Source: Neobacillus cucumis
GTDB taxonomy: Bacteria; Bacillota; Bacilli; Bacillales_B; DSM-18226
Assembly (NCBI RefSeq): GCF_023715505.1
Contig: NZ_JAMBOH010000003.1
Location: forward strand, 186,001 to 250,000
DNA length: 64,000 nucleotides
Direction of reading: 5' to 3'
Shown: piece by piece, positions 36,373-46,104 of the stretch
How the letters are laid out: every line of letters begins with the position of its first letter
Position numbering within the stretch: position 1 is the first letter of the stretch
Notes under the pieces: generated by a model
What the model was told of the DNA's origin: nothing
What the model saw: only the letters and a program-made list of their open reading frames with translations
Databases searched by the model: none
Translations under genes and position numbers: made by a program

Positions 36373-37692
36373 TCAATTGTGTCGATATTTTCCAATCGTT
36401 TCGCAAATAAATGGTTTCGCTTCTGAAATAAAATAAAGAGAACCCGTAACAACTATCATTTCGTCTGATCCTAGGCTATTTATCTTCTCAATCAAATATG
36501 AATTCCAATCATCTACTGCCAGTTTTTTTTCTGAATGACTAATTTGATATAATTGCTCCGCTTTGGCAGCGCGATGAAAATCAAAGCTGACAAAGGTAAT
36601 CTGATTGGCAATTCCATCTAGCATTGCGATCATTGCATCCAGTTTTTTATCGCTTAAGGCCGCAAAGACGATCTGAATATTTTTCCGACCTTTGTATCTA
36701 CTAGTTAATTCACTGACTAGTGCTGTAATCCCTTCCTCATTATGCGCTCCGTCAATAATCACAAGCGGCTTTTCAGACAGAATTTCAAACCTGCCTGGCC
36801 AATATGCTTCTTTTAATCCCGTTCGAATAGAATCTTCTGTGACCTTATAACCAGCTTGATTTAGAAAATCAGCAGCAAGAACAGCAAGTGCGGCATTTTC
36901 TGTCTGGTGCTGTCCAATCATACTAATTTCAAGCTCCTCAAAAGATAGAGATTTCGATTTTAGGGAAAAAACTTCCCCCTTAGCAATCGATTCATGTCCA
37001 GATACCTGGAATTCCTCATTTAATCTAGAGATAGGAGCTGACTTATTCTCTGCCGCCTCCTCAATCACCTTCAAGGCACCTGGATGTTTTACAGCCGTAA
37101 AGATTGGTGTGTTATTTTTAATAATCCCAGCTTTTTCAAAAGCAATCTCCTCATAAGTATCACCAAGGATATTGGTATGATCCAAACCAATATTCGTAAT
37201 AATTGAAGCTAACGGTTGAATAATATTGGTGGAATCAAACCGCCCGCCAAGACCAACCTCAAAAACAACGATATCGATATTATTGGCTTTAGCAAAATAA
37301 TAAAAGGCCATTGCAGTTATGACTTCAAACTCCGTTGGACCACCAAGCTCCGTTCCTTCCAATTCATCAGCAAGTGGCTTAATGATATTGGTTAACTCTA
37401 ATATTTCCTCATCACTAATTGGTTTTCCATTCACACTAATTCGTTCATTAAATTGTTCAATATATGGTGAGGTAAAGGTACCAACCGTATATCCTCCCGC
37501 TTGTAGGATCGAACGTAAAAAAGTGACAGTGGAGCCCTTTCCATTTGTCCCGCCAACATGGACAGCTTTCATTTTCTTTTCCGGTGACCCAAGCTTGTCC
37601 ATCATCCATTCCATCCGTATTAAGCCTGGTTTAATCCCTAATCTTAGTCTCCCATGAATCCAGTCGAGGGCTTCTTGATAAGTTGTAAACAA
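36373..37692 (-). CDS. folC: Folylpolyglutamate synthase / dihydrofolate synthase FolC
   Basis: FolC adds glutamate to dihydropteroate and folates. The 439-residue protein shows the P-loop HVGGTNGKGSTVTFLRSIL, TSPYIEQFNERISVNG, the omega-loop FEVGLGGRFDSTN and IIDGAHNEEGI. The TTG at 37692 has AGGGGTG eight bases upstream and gives an N-terminus like B. subtilis FolC (FTTYQEALDWIHGRL). The longer frame has no ribosome site and its first codons overlap a hairpin. It lies downstream of valS. Confidence 0.94.
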   Translation of the reverse strand: MFTTYQEALDWIHGRLRLGIKPGLIRMEWMMDKLGSPEKKMKAVHVGGTNGKGSTVTFLRSILQAGGYTVGTFTSPYIEQFNERISVNGKPISDEEILELTNIIKPLADELEGTELGGPTEFEVITAMAFYYFAKANNIDIVVFEVGLGGRFDSTNIIQPLASIITNIGLDHTNILGDTYEEIAFEKAGIIKNNTPIFTAVKHPGALKVIEEAAENKSAPISRLNEEFQVSGHESIAKGEVFSLKSKSLSFEELEISMIGQHQTENAALAVLAADFLNQAGYKVTEDSIRTGLKEAYWPGRFEILSEKPLVIIDGAHNEEGITALVSELTSRYKGRKNIQIVFAALSDKKLDAMIAMLDGIANQITFVSFDFHRAAKAEQLYQISHSEKKLAVDDWNSYLIEKINSLGSDEMIVVTGSLYFISEAKPFICETIGKYRHN

Positions 37693-37716
37693 TTTTGGTA
37701 CACCCCTTCTATGTAA

Positions 37717-37748
37717 GCGAGACGAACCCAGTAGTGAATTCGTCTCGC
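37717..37748. other. Strong hairpin in the valS-folC spacer
   Basis: GCGAGACGAA and TTCGTCTCGC form a perfect 10-bp stem with a 12-base loop, but no U-run follows on either strand. It lies 8 bases after the valS stop and about 25 bases ahead of the folC start. Confidence 0.6.
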
Positions 37749-37755
37749 ACACTTG

Positions 37756-40398
37756 TTATCCTCTTAACTCTTTAATACGAGCTTCGACCGTATCTCTCTT
37801 TTCTAGATAATCCTTCTCTTTCGCACGTTCCTCAGCCACAACACTTTCAGGGGCTTTTTTCATAAAGCCTTCGTTGCCTAGTTTCTTCTGAACGCGGTCC
37901 ACTTCTTTATTTAAGCGGTCTAATTCTTTATTTAGACGAGCAATTTCTTCGTCAATATTAATCAAGCCTTCAAGCGGAAGGATAATTTCTAATCCTGTAA
38001 CAACGGCAGTCATCGCTTTTTCAGGTACTTCGATATCTATTCCGATTTGCAATTCTTCTGGATTACAGAAACGTTCGATATAGCTGCGGTTGCTTTCCAC
38101 TGCCTTTAGAACCGATTCATCTTTTGCTTTTACAAGCATTTTAATCTTCTTGCTTAATGGTGTGTTTACTTCAGCACGAATATTACGTACAGAGCGAATC
38201 ATCTCTACCAGCAGCTTCATTTCTTGAGCAGCCTGCTCGTCCGTTAGTTCTGGTTTTACAACTGGCCATGCTGCGGTTGTGATGGATTCACCAGTATGCG
38301 GAAGGTTTTGCCAAATTTCCTCAGTGATAAAAGGCATGAATGGATGTAACAAACGCATCGTGTTGTCTAATACATAAGCCAGGATCGATCGCGTTGTTTT
38401 CTTAGCGGCTTCATCTTCTCCATATAATGGAAGCTTCGCCATTTCAATATACCAATCACAGAAGTCATCCCAGATAAAGTTATATAGCGTACGACCAACT
38501 TCACCGAACTCATAGCGTTCAGACAGTCTTGTTACATGCTCAATCGTTTCATTTAAGCGTGTTAAAATCCACTTATCTGCGACTGATTTTTCACCGCTGA
38601 AATCAATTTCTTCATATCTTAAGCCATCCATGTTCATTAAGGCAAAACGGGAAGCATTCCAAATCTTATTGGCAAAGTTCCAAGTAGACTCTACCTTTTC
38701 AAAGCTGAAACGTAAATCCTGTCCTGGTGAACTGCCAGTGGATAGGAAGTACCGTAAGGCATCGGCGCCATATTTCTCGATAACATCCATTGGATCTACA
38801 CCGTTTCCAAGTGACTTACTCATCTTACGGCCCTGCTCGTCACGAACGAGACCATGAATGAGAACATCTTTGAATGGACGATCCCCTGTGAACTCGATGC
38901 TTTGAAAAATCATCCGGGATACCCAGAAGAAAATGATGTCGTAACCAGTTACCAGTGCATCCGTTGGGAAGTAACGCTTATAATCAGCGGCTTCTGTGTT
39001 TGGCCAGCCCATTGTAGAGAACGGCCATAAAGCAGAGCTGAACCATGTATCCAATACGTCTTTATCCTGTTCCCAGTTTTCAGCATCTGCTGGTGCTTCC
39101 GTTCCTACGTAAACTTCACCTGTTTGTTTATGGTACCAAGCTGGAATACGATGGCCCCACCAAAGCTGCCTGGAGATACACCAGTCACGGATATTTTCCA
39201 TCCAGCGCAGGTATGTTTTTTCAAAACGGTCTGGAACGAAATTTACTTTGTTTTCTTTATTTTGCAAGGCAATCGCTTCGTCTGCTAGTGGCTGCATTTT
39301 AACGAACCATTGAGTTGAAAGATATGGTTCAACAACGGCGCCGCTGCGCTCAGAGTGACCAACTGAATGCATATGCTCCTCAATTTTGAAAAGAACACCC
39401 TGCTCTTGTAAGTCCTTTACAATTTGCTTGCGGCATTCGAAACGGTCTAAGCCTTGGTATTTGCCAGCTTTTTCATTCATAGAACCATCTTCGTTCATGA
39501 CAAGGACACGCTCTAGGTTGTGACGGTTACCCACTTCAAAGTCATTTGGATCGTGGGCAGGTGTTATTTTTACAGCCCCTGAACCAAATTCCATATCCAC
39601 ATAATCATCACCAACAATTGGGATTTCACGGCCAACGATTGGCAGGATAACGGTTTTTCCGATTAAATGCTTATAACGTTCATCTTCTGGGTGAACCGCA
39701 ACAGCGGTATCACCAAGCATGGTTTCTGGACGGGTTGTGGCTACTTCAATCTGACCAGAGCCATCTGCTAATGGATAATTCATATGATAAAACGCACCCT
39801 GAACATCTTTGTAGATTACTTCGATGTCCGATAATGCTGTTTTTGTGGATGGGTCCCAGTTAATAATGTATTCACCGCGATAGATTAGACCTTTTTTATA
39901 AAGGGTGACAAATACTTCTTTAACTGCATCAGATAAGCCCTCATCAAGGGTGAACCGCTCGCGGCTATAATCAAGGCCTAAGCCTAATTTCGACCATTGC
40001 TGACGGATATGGGAAGCATACTCATCTTTCCACTTCCATGTTTCTTCAACGAATTTTTCACGGCCTAAATCATAGCGGCTTTTGCCTTCGTTACGAAGCT
40101 TTTCCTCTACCTTTGCCTGGGTCGCAATACCCGCATGATCCATACCAGGCAGCCATAGTACATCATAACCCTGCATCCGTTTCATGCGTGTCAGGATATC
40201 TTGTAGAGTTGTATCCCATGCATGGCCTAAGTGAAGCTTTCCAGTAACGTTTGGCGGCGGGATAACGATTGTGTACGGCTGTTTGCTTTCGTCATCCTTT
40301 GCTTCAAAAAACTTCCCATTCAGCCACCATTCATATCGACCTTTTTCAATTGTTTGCGGATCGTACTTGGTCGGCATTGTTAATTCCTTTGTTTCCAT
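37756..40398 (-). CDS. valS: Valyl-tRNA synthetase
   Basis: The 880-residue class I synthetase has the same length as B. subtilis ValS. It shows the HIGH-type motif [28 protein letters not shown], the editing domain ([35 protein letters not shown]), the KMSKS motif [14 protein letters not shown] and a C-terminal coiled coil ([20 protein letters not shown]). The ATG at 40398 has GGAGGAGG upstream; the longer frame begins within the T-box. Expression is controlled by the T-box leader. Confidence 0.98.
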   Translation of the reverse strand: METKELTMPTKYDPQTIEKGRYEWWLNGKFFEAKDDESKQPYTIVIPPPNVTGKLHLGHAWDTTLQDILTRMKRMQGYDVLWLPGMDHAGIATQAKVEEKLRNEGKSRYDLGREKFVEETWKWKDEYASHIRQQWSKLGLGLDYSRERFTLDEGLSDAVKEVFVTLYKKGLIYRGEYIINWDPSTKTALSDIEVIYKDVQGAFYHMNYPLADGSGQIEVATTRPETMLGDTAVAVHPEDERYKHLIGKTVILPIVGREIPIVGDDYVDMEFGSGAVKITPAHDPNDFEVGNRHNLERVLVMNEDGSMNEKAGKYQGLDRFECRKQIVKDLQEQGVLFKIEEHMHSVGHSERSGAVVEPYLSTQWFVKMQPLADEAIALQNKENKVNFVPDRFEKTYLRWMENIRDWCISRQLWWGHRIPAWYHKQTGEVYVGTEAPADAENWEQDKDVLDTWFSSALWPFSTMGWPNTEAADYKRYFPTDALVTGYDIIFFWVSRMIFQSIEFTGDRPFKDVLIHGLVRDEQGRKMSKSLGNGVDPMDVIEKYGADALRYFLSTGSSPGQDLRFSFEKVESTWNFANKIWNASRFALMNMDGLRYEEIDFSGEKSVADKWILTRLNETIEHVTRLSERYEFGEVGRTLYNFIWDDFCDWYIEMAKLPLYGEDEAAKKTTRSILAYVLDNTMRLLHPFMPFITEEIWQNLPHTGESITTAAWPVVKPELTDEQAAQEMKLLVEMIRSVRNIRAEVNTPLSKKIKMLVKAKDESVLKAVESNRSYIERFCNPEELQIGIDIEVPEKAMTAVVTGLEIILPLEGLINIDEEIARLNKELDRLNKEVDRVQKKLGNEGFMKKAPESVVAEERAKEKDYLEKRDTVEARIKELRG

Positions 40399-40420
40399 TT
40401 TATTTCCTCCTCCAATACAA

Positions 40421-40680
40421 AAAACCCCAGTCGTCATAAAAGGACGAATGGAGTTTGCTTCGCGGTACCACCTTTTTTCCAATCAAAAAAACATGATTGG
40501 CTCTTAACTTAGATAACGGATTTTATCCGTCTTCCACTACTTGGATCTCTCCGTTCGCAGAAGAAGCTCATGGGCGACTTTCCAATGTTCTGCATAGGAA
40601 ATCTTTCAGCTAATGATTTCCCTCTCTTAAAGCAGGAGTGCATTGTACTCTTCCCTGTCGTAGCTCTCATTTTAAATTAT
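40421..40680 (-). promoter_or_regulatory. T-box leader of valS (GUC specifier)
   Basis: On the minus strand the canonical T-box GGTGGTACCGCG (40461-40472) precedes a terminator made of ACTCCATTCGTCC and GACGACTGGGGT with a T-run (about 40421-40455). Upstream, GAGAGGGAAATC and GCTGAAAGATTTCC are stem I elements, and the probable specifier is GUC (complement of 40576-40578) in GGAAAGTCGCCCATGAGC. Uncharged tRNA-Val would stabilise the antiterminator. Confidence 0.9.
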
Positions 40681-40686
40681 ATTGTT

Positions 40687-40716
40687 ATACTACCCAAAAA
40701 AGGGGAGTGACGTCAA
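40687..40716 (-). promoter_or_regulatory. Sigma-A promoter of the valS T-box transcript
   Basis: On the minus strand TTGACG (40711-40716) and TAGTAT (40687-40692) are separated by 18 bp, placing initiation near 40680 at the start of the T-box leader. Confidence 0.6.
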
Positions 40717-40830
40717 TCAGGATGACCAATTTTTTTATTTTTTATACCTTATGTAAAGATCAAGAGAACTTCTATAGGCCATTGGAATATATATAAATAA
40801 AAGTTTTATCTTTTTGGGGAGGTTTGGAAC

Positions 40831-41025
40831 GTGAAACGAAATAATTTCCACAAATATAAATACCGTCCCTGGTTTATCACTTCACGCAGGATTGCCGCAC
40901 AATTGATTGTTCCCTTCAGCATCTTTCAATTTATCCGCACACTGTTTTTACCCACCGTCCTTGATGTATTGCTGTTAACCATTTTTCTTGTGATTGCTGT
41001 TTCCCTCTATTTTGACATAATTTAA
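40831..41025 (+). CDS. Small hypothetical membrane protein (64 aa)
   Basis: A GTG start with GGGGAGG about 9 bases upstream opens a 64-codon frame. The product is basic at the N-terminus (KRNNFHKYKYRPWF, TSRR) and has one or two hydrophobic segments (about 22-38 and 42-62, VLDVLLLTIFLVIAVSLYF). It is followed at once by a strong terminator. It lies on the opposite strand to both neighbours (valS and ysxE). I do not recognise a family. Confidence 0.65.
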   Translation: MKRNNFHKYKYRPWFITSRRIAAQLIVPFSIFQFIRTLFLPTVLDVLLLTIFLVIAVSLYFDII

Positions 41026-41070
41026 GGAGCCCATCATGCAGGTTATGACTGCTGCTGGGCTCCTTCTTTT
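41024..41070 (+). terminator. Terminator of the 64-aa gene, overlapping the ysxE 3' end
   Basis: AAGGAGCCCA and TGGGCTCCTT form a 10-bp stem followed on the plus strand by CTTTT. The right arm consists of the last ysxE codons (the GAQQQS end), so the convergent genes share this structure. Confidence 0.8.
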
Positions 41071-42083
41071 GCCTGCTTTTGTTGATTCTCAATTTCGGTC
41101 ATCCGCATCACAACATACTCCGAATTTTTCAGGTGCCAATACTTCTCCTGCAGTTGCCGAACAAACTTCATTTCATTCTTTCTTCCTTGTTTCTTATAAT
41201 AGCTATCGACCACTTGCATAATCGGAACGGGTAAGGCTAAATAGCTGTAGAATAATAACTTCTCATCCTCTTTATAAGGGAAATACTTAAAGTAATGATA
41301 CACCCAATCAATCGCGGTATCACTCCGCTTTGGTCTAGTGTTTAAGGCCCTTGATAAATAAGGGAGCAGATCATGGATGGGGGACCCGTATCGGGCATTT
41401 TCAAAATTAATAAAAAAACCGTACCCCCGGTCATCGTAGAGAAAATGTTCGGGAGATAATTTCCCATGGGTAATCACCATTCGTGCCTTCTCTTCGTCTT
41501 TGGTCGTCTCGTACCATTCCTCGAATTTGGCCTTCGAAAACCGGAGCGCCTGGCTGATTTCGTTGTAGTATAAGCAATACAATAACTGAAATGGGGACAT
41601 ATAGGTCTTCTTTTCACATTCATCCATAAAGCCATCAAGGAATTCCTGATGCTTTTCAAGCTGCTGAATGGTCGTTTCGTAGTGCTCAGTACGTTCTTCT
41701 TTGTTGACCGTTACTTCCTTCGCAGACAGGGTATGAAGTCTAGCTAACTCTCTAAATAGCTCAAAATTTTGCTGATCACGGTTTTCTTTTTGATCATTGG
41801 GCATCCACGGCATTAAATAATAAAGATTATTCTCATGTAAAACGGCATACCTGCCGTCCATGGTTGGATAGATGGGGACGATGCGGTTGAAGCCTTTTTG
41901 ATATAGCAGGTGAACATGACGGATGAAATCTGTCCCTGTTGTAGGTGGAATTTTTTTCAGCGCAAAGGTGCCTTTATTGGAATAAACCTTTTGAACAATC
42001 CCGTAGTCTTCCACAAAATAAGGCTCGACAAGATAATTTTGTAAAATTGGGGCTATGGATCCTAACCGATTCATATCGCTCAT
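41043..42083 (-). CDS. ysxE: YsxE, CotS/CotI-like spore coat kinase-fold protein
   Basis: The 346-residue protein belongs to the spore coat-associated aminoglycoside-phosphotransferase-like family (CotS, CotI, YutH, YsxE). Kinase-like segments are KGTFALKKI (Lys of the N-lobe), LYYLMPWMPN and the degenerate catalytic loop VITHGKLSPEHFLYDDRGYG, followed by FINFENARYGSPIHDL where the metal-binding Asp is replaced by Asn. It may therefore be a pseudokinase. It is downstream of spoVID, as in B. subtilis. Confidence 0.9.
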   Translation of the reverse strand: MSDMNRLGSIAPILQNYLVEPYFVEDYGIVQKVYSNKGTFALKKIPPTTGTDFIRHVHLLYQKGFNRIVPIYPTMDGRYAVLHENNLYYLMPWMPNDQKENRDQQNFELFRELARLHTLSAKEVTVNKEERTEHYETTIQQLEKHQEFLDGFMDECEKKTYMSPFQLLYCLYYNEISQALRFSKAKFEEWYETTKDEEKARMVITHGKLSPEHFLYDDRGYGFFINFENARYGSPIHDLLPYLSRALNTRPKRSDTAIDWVYHYFKYFPYKEDEKLLFYSYLALPVPIMQVVDSYYKKQGRKNEMKFVRQLQEKYWHLKNSEYVVMRMTEIENQQKQAKEGAQQQS

Positions 42084-42184
42084 GAGATGTCATCTCTCTT
42101 TCAAAGGAAAGGCGAAGATTAGTAAAACTTTAGAAAATAAGCTGAGCAGGTTAAAAAAAACCCGCTCATCTTTTTGTTCATCCG

Positions 42185-43291
42185 TTAATTTTTTGCAAGT
42201 GTCCCTGGAATGTAAAGAACCTGACCAACAGATACATCTTGATTTAAATCAAGATTATTGACACGGAGCAGGTTCGGAACGGATACATCATAGCGGTCTG
42301 CTAAGCTAGCGACCGTATCCCCTTTTTGAACAATGCAAACCTTTAATTTCGTTTGGCCTGTTCTTTCATCCTTACGGGCAAAGAACTCGGTCAATGTCAT
42401 ACTTTTCTTCTTAGCAGCCTTCTTCTTTTTCATTGCTTTTGGCGGCTCTTCAGAAGAAGAAGATGAACTTTCCTCAGAAACTTCTGCAACAATTACCTCT
42501 TCATGGTGCTGCGGGGCGTGTTCTTCCACCACAATAACTTCTGCGGTTGTTTCAACTGCTTCAGGATGGCTATCTTCACTCCTGGCCTCCTGGAGATTCC
42601 ATGCAGGAGAATACTCTTCTGTCTCTTCCTCCTCTTCTTCTTCCTCGACCTGAGGATGATAATTGAAGGTAGGGAATTTCGGTAAGATTTCAACTGGTTC
42701 TTCTTCTTCCTGCGGTTTCCTTGCTTCGGCTTCAAACAAGAAGTTGTTTTCAAAGCTGCTCTGGACGGCAGGTTGTTCTACTTCCACTTCTTCCTCTTCA
42801 TAACGGTGAAGTACTTCTAACTCTTGTTCTTCCTCTTGCTGCTGCTGTTCAACTTGTTCATTTCCATATAAGCCACTAATCGTTAATTCGGCAGAAAGCT
42901 TGATGCAGCTTCGCTCTGGGATGGAATAATCAAATGATTCTACAAGGACGTCGATATCATAGATACTTTGAATCCGGTTATTCGGAATCGTAATATCGAC
43001 TGGGAATCGGTGAGAAAATTCACAGGATCCCGCCTCTTCCAGTTCAGCTACTCTCTCGACAAATTTCTGAGAGGTAACCCCTTCCTCTTCACTTACTTCG
43101 CTTGCTTCGTAACTTTTATATTCGCCAGTTAATTGGAGCGAACCACGTATGGTTACGTACTGATCGTTTTCCTGGATGGTGATGTCCGGGTCTAGGGAAA
43201 TCGAAATGAGTTCCTCGACTTCCTGTCCTTTTCTAAACCACAATGACTCCTCCAAGGAAAATCGCAGGCACGATTGATTCTCTTGGGACAA
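42185..43291 (-). CDS. spoVID: SpoVID spore coat assembly protein
   Basis: SpoVID drives encasement of the forespore by coat proteins and binds SafA. The 368-residue protein has a conserved N-terminal domain (about 1-150; LRFSLEESLWFRKGQEVEEL, ISLDPDITIQ, FPVDITIPNNRI) and a very Glu-rich middle (about 165-300). A C-terminal LysM domain follows (about 318-362; KVCIVQKGDTVASLADRYDV). The TTG at 43291 has AAAGGAGG seven bases upstream and matches the homologue N-terminus better than the upstream GTG. Confidence 0.93.
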   Translation of the reverse strand: MSQENQSCLRFSLEESLWFRKGQEVEELISISLDPDITIQENDQYVTIRGSLQLTGEYKSYEASEVSEEEGVTSQKFVERVAELEEAGSCEFSHRFPVDITIPNNRIQSIYDIDVLVESFDYSIPERSCIKLSAELTISGLYGNEQVEQQQQEEEQELEVLHRYEEEEVEVEQPAVQSSFENNFLFEAEARKPQEEEEPVEILPKFPTFNYHPQVEEEEEEEETEEYSPAWNLQEARSEDSHPEAVETTAEVIVVEEHAPQHHEEVIVAEVSEESSSSSSEEPPKAMKKKKAAKKKSMTLTEFFARKDERTGQTKLKVCIVQKGDTVASLADRYDVSVPNLLRVNNLDLNQDVSVGQVLYIPGTLAKN

Positions 43292-43426
43292 AGCGACTCC
43301 TCCTTTCGTATCCTCCACGCAAAATCACTATGTCACTTAAACTCTATGTGGGAGGACTATTTTTTATGATAAAAATGGTATTCTGCCTTGCAAAAAGAAT
43401 TGTTTTGGAGGGGCTAATTAATCTGT

Positions 43427-43552
43427 TTGGCTGATTTTTCAGTTAGATTGGCTCATTTTCGGTGATCATTGGCCCATTTTTCGGAGGGTTTGGCTCATTT
43501 TTGAGCATGATTGGCTCATTTTCCATGATTATTGGATGATTTTCCATTTACG
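43427..43552. repeat. Intergenic 21-bp-period array B (six units)
   Basis: Six units of exactly 21 bp start at 43427, 43448, 43469, 43490, 43511 and 43532. Each begins TTGGCTCATT or a close variant, usually followed by a T-tract, and then variable sequence. The array lies between the hemL terminator and spoVID. It is the same type as array D at 55737. Confidence 0.93.
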
Positions 43553-43562
43553 ACCAATTCTG

Positions 43563-43599
43563 AATAAAAAAAATACACCCACTCTTAACAAAGTGGGTG
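43563..43599 (-). terminator. hemAXCDBL operon terminator
   Basis: CACCCACT and AGTGGGTG form a perfect 8-bp stem, followed on the minus strand by TATTTTTTTT, 12 bases after the hemL stop. Confidence 0.9.
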
Positions 43600-43610
43600 C
43601 AAAAAAGCTA

Positions 43611-44897
43611 TTATTTAAGTTTCGAAAAAGCAATCTCTGCTGCCTGAATTGTTTTTTCAATATCCTCATCAGAGTGCTCTGTTGATAGGAATAAGCCTTC
43701 AAACTGAGATGGCGGTAAGAATACCCCTTGATTAGCCATTTCGCGATAATAGGCCGCAAAGAAGTCTAAATTAGATGTCTTTGCTTTTTCATAGTTAATG
43801 ACAGCTTCATTCGTGAAGAAGAAACCAATCATCGAACCGGCACGGTTAAAACTGATTGGAATATCATATTTTTCCGCCGCCGCCTCAAATCCTTTTTGCA
43901 GCAAATCACCTTTACGGATAAACTCTTGATAGTGCTCTGGTGTTAACTGGCTTAATGTTTCAAGACCCGCTGTCATTGCCAATGGGTTACCAGATAAGGT
44001 ACCAGCTTGATAAATTGGGCCGCTTGGCGCAATTTGCTGCATGATTTCAGCTCTTCCGCCGTAAGCACCAACAGGAAGTCCACCGCCGATGACTTTTCCA
44101 AGACAGGTAATGTCAGGCGTTATATTAAAATAGCCTTGTGCACAGTTGTAGCCGACACGGAAACCGGTCATCACTTCATCAAAGATGAGTAGCGAGCCAT
44201 TGGCTGTTGTCAGCTCACGGAGACCTTCTAAGAAGCCTGGAAGCGGTGGAACAAGTCCCATGTTTCCAGCAACTGGCTCCACGATAATACACGCAATATC
44301 ATCGCCAAACTGTTCAAACGCATATTTAACACTTTCAAGATCATTATACGGAACTGTAATTGTATTTTTGGCAATCCCTTCAGGAACACCAGGGCTGTCA
44401 GGCAGCCCTAATGTAGCAACACCTGAACCTGCTTTAATTAACAATGAATCCCCGTGTCCATGGTAACAGCCTTCGAATTTTAAAATTTTGTTGCGGCCTG
44501 TATAGCCTCGTGCTAATCGAAGTGCACTCATTGTCGCTTCCGTTCCGGAGTTGACCATTCTGACTACTTCGATGGATGGGACACGCTCAATGACAAGTTG
44601 TGCTAATTTCGTTTCTAACTCTGTTGGGGCACCAAAGCTTGTCCCCAATTCAGCTGTTTTTTTCAAGGCCTCGACTACACGATCATTAGAGTGACCCAAA
44701 ATGAGCGGACCCCATGACAGTACATAATCAATATATTCATTGCCGTCTATATCATATATTTTTGACCCTTTGCCTCTTTCCATAAAAATAGGGCTCATAT
44801 TAACGGATTTAAAGGCACGAACCGGGCTGTTCACACCGCCAGGCATTAGGTTTTGGGCTTCTTTAAATGCTTCAATCGATTTGGTATACGAACGCAT
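43611..44897 (-). CDS. hemL: Glutamate-1-semialdehyde 2,1-aminomutase HemL
   Basis: This PLP enzyme converts glutamate-1-semialdehyde to 5-aminolevulinate. The 428-residue protein shows [12 protein letters not shown], the [20 protein letters not shown] cofactor region, [24 protein letters not shown] and the PLP lysine in [22 protein letters not shown] precedes the ATG. It is the last gene of the hem operon. Confidence 0.97.
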   Translation of the reverse strand: MRSYTKSIEAFKEAQNLMPGGVNSPVRAFKSVNMSPIFMERGKGSKIYDIDGNEYIDYVLSWGPLILGHSNDRVVEALKKTAELGTSFGAPTELETKLAQLVIERVPSIEVVRMVNSGTEATMSALRLARGYTGRNKILKFEGCYHGHGDSLLIKAGSGVATLGLPDSPGVPEGIAKNTITVPYNDLESVKYAFEQFGDDIACIIVEPVAGNMGLVPPLPGFLEGLRELTTANGSLLIFDEVMTGFRVGYNCAQGYFNITPDITCLGKVIGGGLPVGAYGGRAEIMQQIAPSGPIYQAGTLSGNPLAMTAGLETLSQLTPEHYQEFIRKGDLLQKGFEAAAEKYDIPISFNRAGSMIGFFFTNEAVINYEKAKTSNLDFFAAYYREMANQGVFLPPSQFEGLFLSTEHSDEDIEKTIQAAEIAFSKLK

Positions 44898-44922
44898 TCT
44901 TTTCCCTCATTTCAAGTGTTGT

Positions 44923-45903
44923 TTATTCCGCTTCTTTTAACCAGCGGCATGCATCCTTTGCATGATATGTGATGATTAGGTCAGCACCAGCACGCTTCAT
45001 TCCAACCAGCATTTCCATTACTGTATTTTTCTCGTCAATCCAGCCATTTTGCGCGGCGGCCTTAATCATGGCATACTCACCGCTTACGTTATAGATAACA
45101 ACAGGCAGATTGAAGTTGTTTTTTACATCACGAACGATGTCAAGGTATGGCATACCAGGCTTCACAATTAAGAAGTCTGCGCCTTCTGCCACATCCGATT
45201 CTGCTTCCCTGAAAGCTTCTAGGCGGTTTGCCGGGTCCATTTGGTAAGTTTTCCGGTCACCGAACTGTGGTGCACCCTCTGCTGCTTCACGAAACGGTCC
45301 GTAGAATGCGGATGCATATTTAACCGCATAAGACATGATTGGAATCTCAGTAAATCCTGCCTCATCTAATCCAGCACGAATTGCCGCAACAAACCCGTCC
45401 ATCATGTTTGAAGGGGCAATTATGTCAGCACCTGCTTTTGCTTGAGCGACCGCTGTTTTTACGAGTAAATCAAGGGATTGGTCGTTTAGAATTTTGTCTC
45501 CTTCCACCATTCCGCAATGTCCATGGTCGGTATATTCGCAAAGACAGGTATCTGCGACGATGATGATTTCTGGAAAGTGTTCTTTTATGTAACGGGTTGC
45601 GATTTGGACGATCCCGTGGTCATGAAAGGCTTGCGTTCCGCAGGCATCTTTTGTTTTGGGGATTCCGAATAGTAATACTGACTTGATACCATGTGCAACG
45701 ATGTCTTCCATTTCGGCTTGGAGATTGTCCATTGATACTTGGAATACTCCCGGCATAGATGACACTTCTTTACGGATGTTTTCGCCTTCATAAATAAATA
45801 ACGGATAAATGAAGTCTTCTGGTCTTATGTAATTTTCTCTTACAAGTGCACGCATATTAGCACTCGTCCGTAGTCGGCGGTGACGTTGAAATTGAAGTTC
45901 CAT
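44923..45903 (-). CDS. hemB: Porphobilinogen synthase HemB
   Basis: HemB condenses two 5-aminolevulinates. The 326-residue protein has the zinc-binding cysteines [16 protein letters not shown], the Schiff-base lysines in [16 protein letters not shown] and [12 protein letters not shown], and [16 protein letters not shown] at the N-terminus. GGAGG precedes the ATG. It is separated from hemD by a 200-bp spacer filled with a 21-bp repeat array. Confidence 0.97.
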   Translation of the reverse strand: MELQFQRHRRLRTSANMRALVRENYIRPEDFIYPLFIYEGENIRKEVSSMPGVFQVSMDNLQAEMEDIVAHGIKSVLLFGIPKTKDACGTQAFHDHGIVQIATRYIKEHFPEIIIVADTCLCEYTDHGHCGMVEGDKILNDQSLDLLVKTAVAQAKAGADIIAPSNMMDGFVAAIRAGLDEAGFTEIPIMSYAVKYASAFYGPFREAAEGAPQFGDRKTYQMDPANRLEAFREAESDVAEGADFLIVKPGMPYLDIVRDVKNNFNLPVVIYNVSGEYAMIKAAAQNGWIDEKNTVMEMLVGMKRAGADLIITYHAKDACRWLKEAE

Positions 45904-45942
45904 TCTATTTTTACCTCCAAATGATTTGATTTAAATTTGTTA

Positions 45943-46104
45943 CTGGCGGATAACTTTCGTTTAGTGGCGGATGCGCTCAGTTATCTGGCGCATGGCGTCT
46001 ATTTACTGGCGGATAGCTGACAATTACTGGCGATCAACTATATTACTGGCGGATAAACCACGATATCTGGCGCACGTCTACCTTTTTCTGGCGGATACCC
46101 ATCA
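45943..46104. repeat. Intergenic 21-bp-period array C (eight units) inside the hem operon
   Basis: Units with the core CTGGCGGATA start at 45943, 45964, 45985, 46006, 46027, 46046, 46067 and 46088. All steps are 21 bp except one of 19. The array ends at the base next to the hemD stop codon and leaves about 40 bases before the hemB start, so it is transcribed in the hemAXCDBL mRNA. Confidence 0.93.

Noticed and set aside
36188..36406. 72-codon minus-strand frame overlapping the folC terminator
   Set aside because: It crosses a strong terminator and the folC 3' end; the region is better explained as the leader of the minor-pilin unit.
43427..43552. The 21-bp arrays considered as CRISPR arrays
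   Set aside because: Cores are about 10 bp and degenerate, the variable part is 11 bp, and no cas genes are near. These dimensions do not fit CRISPR.
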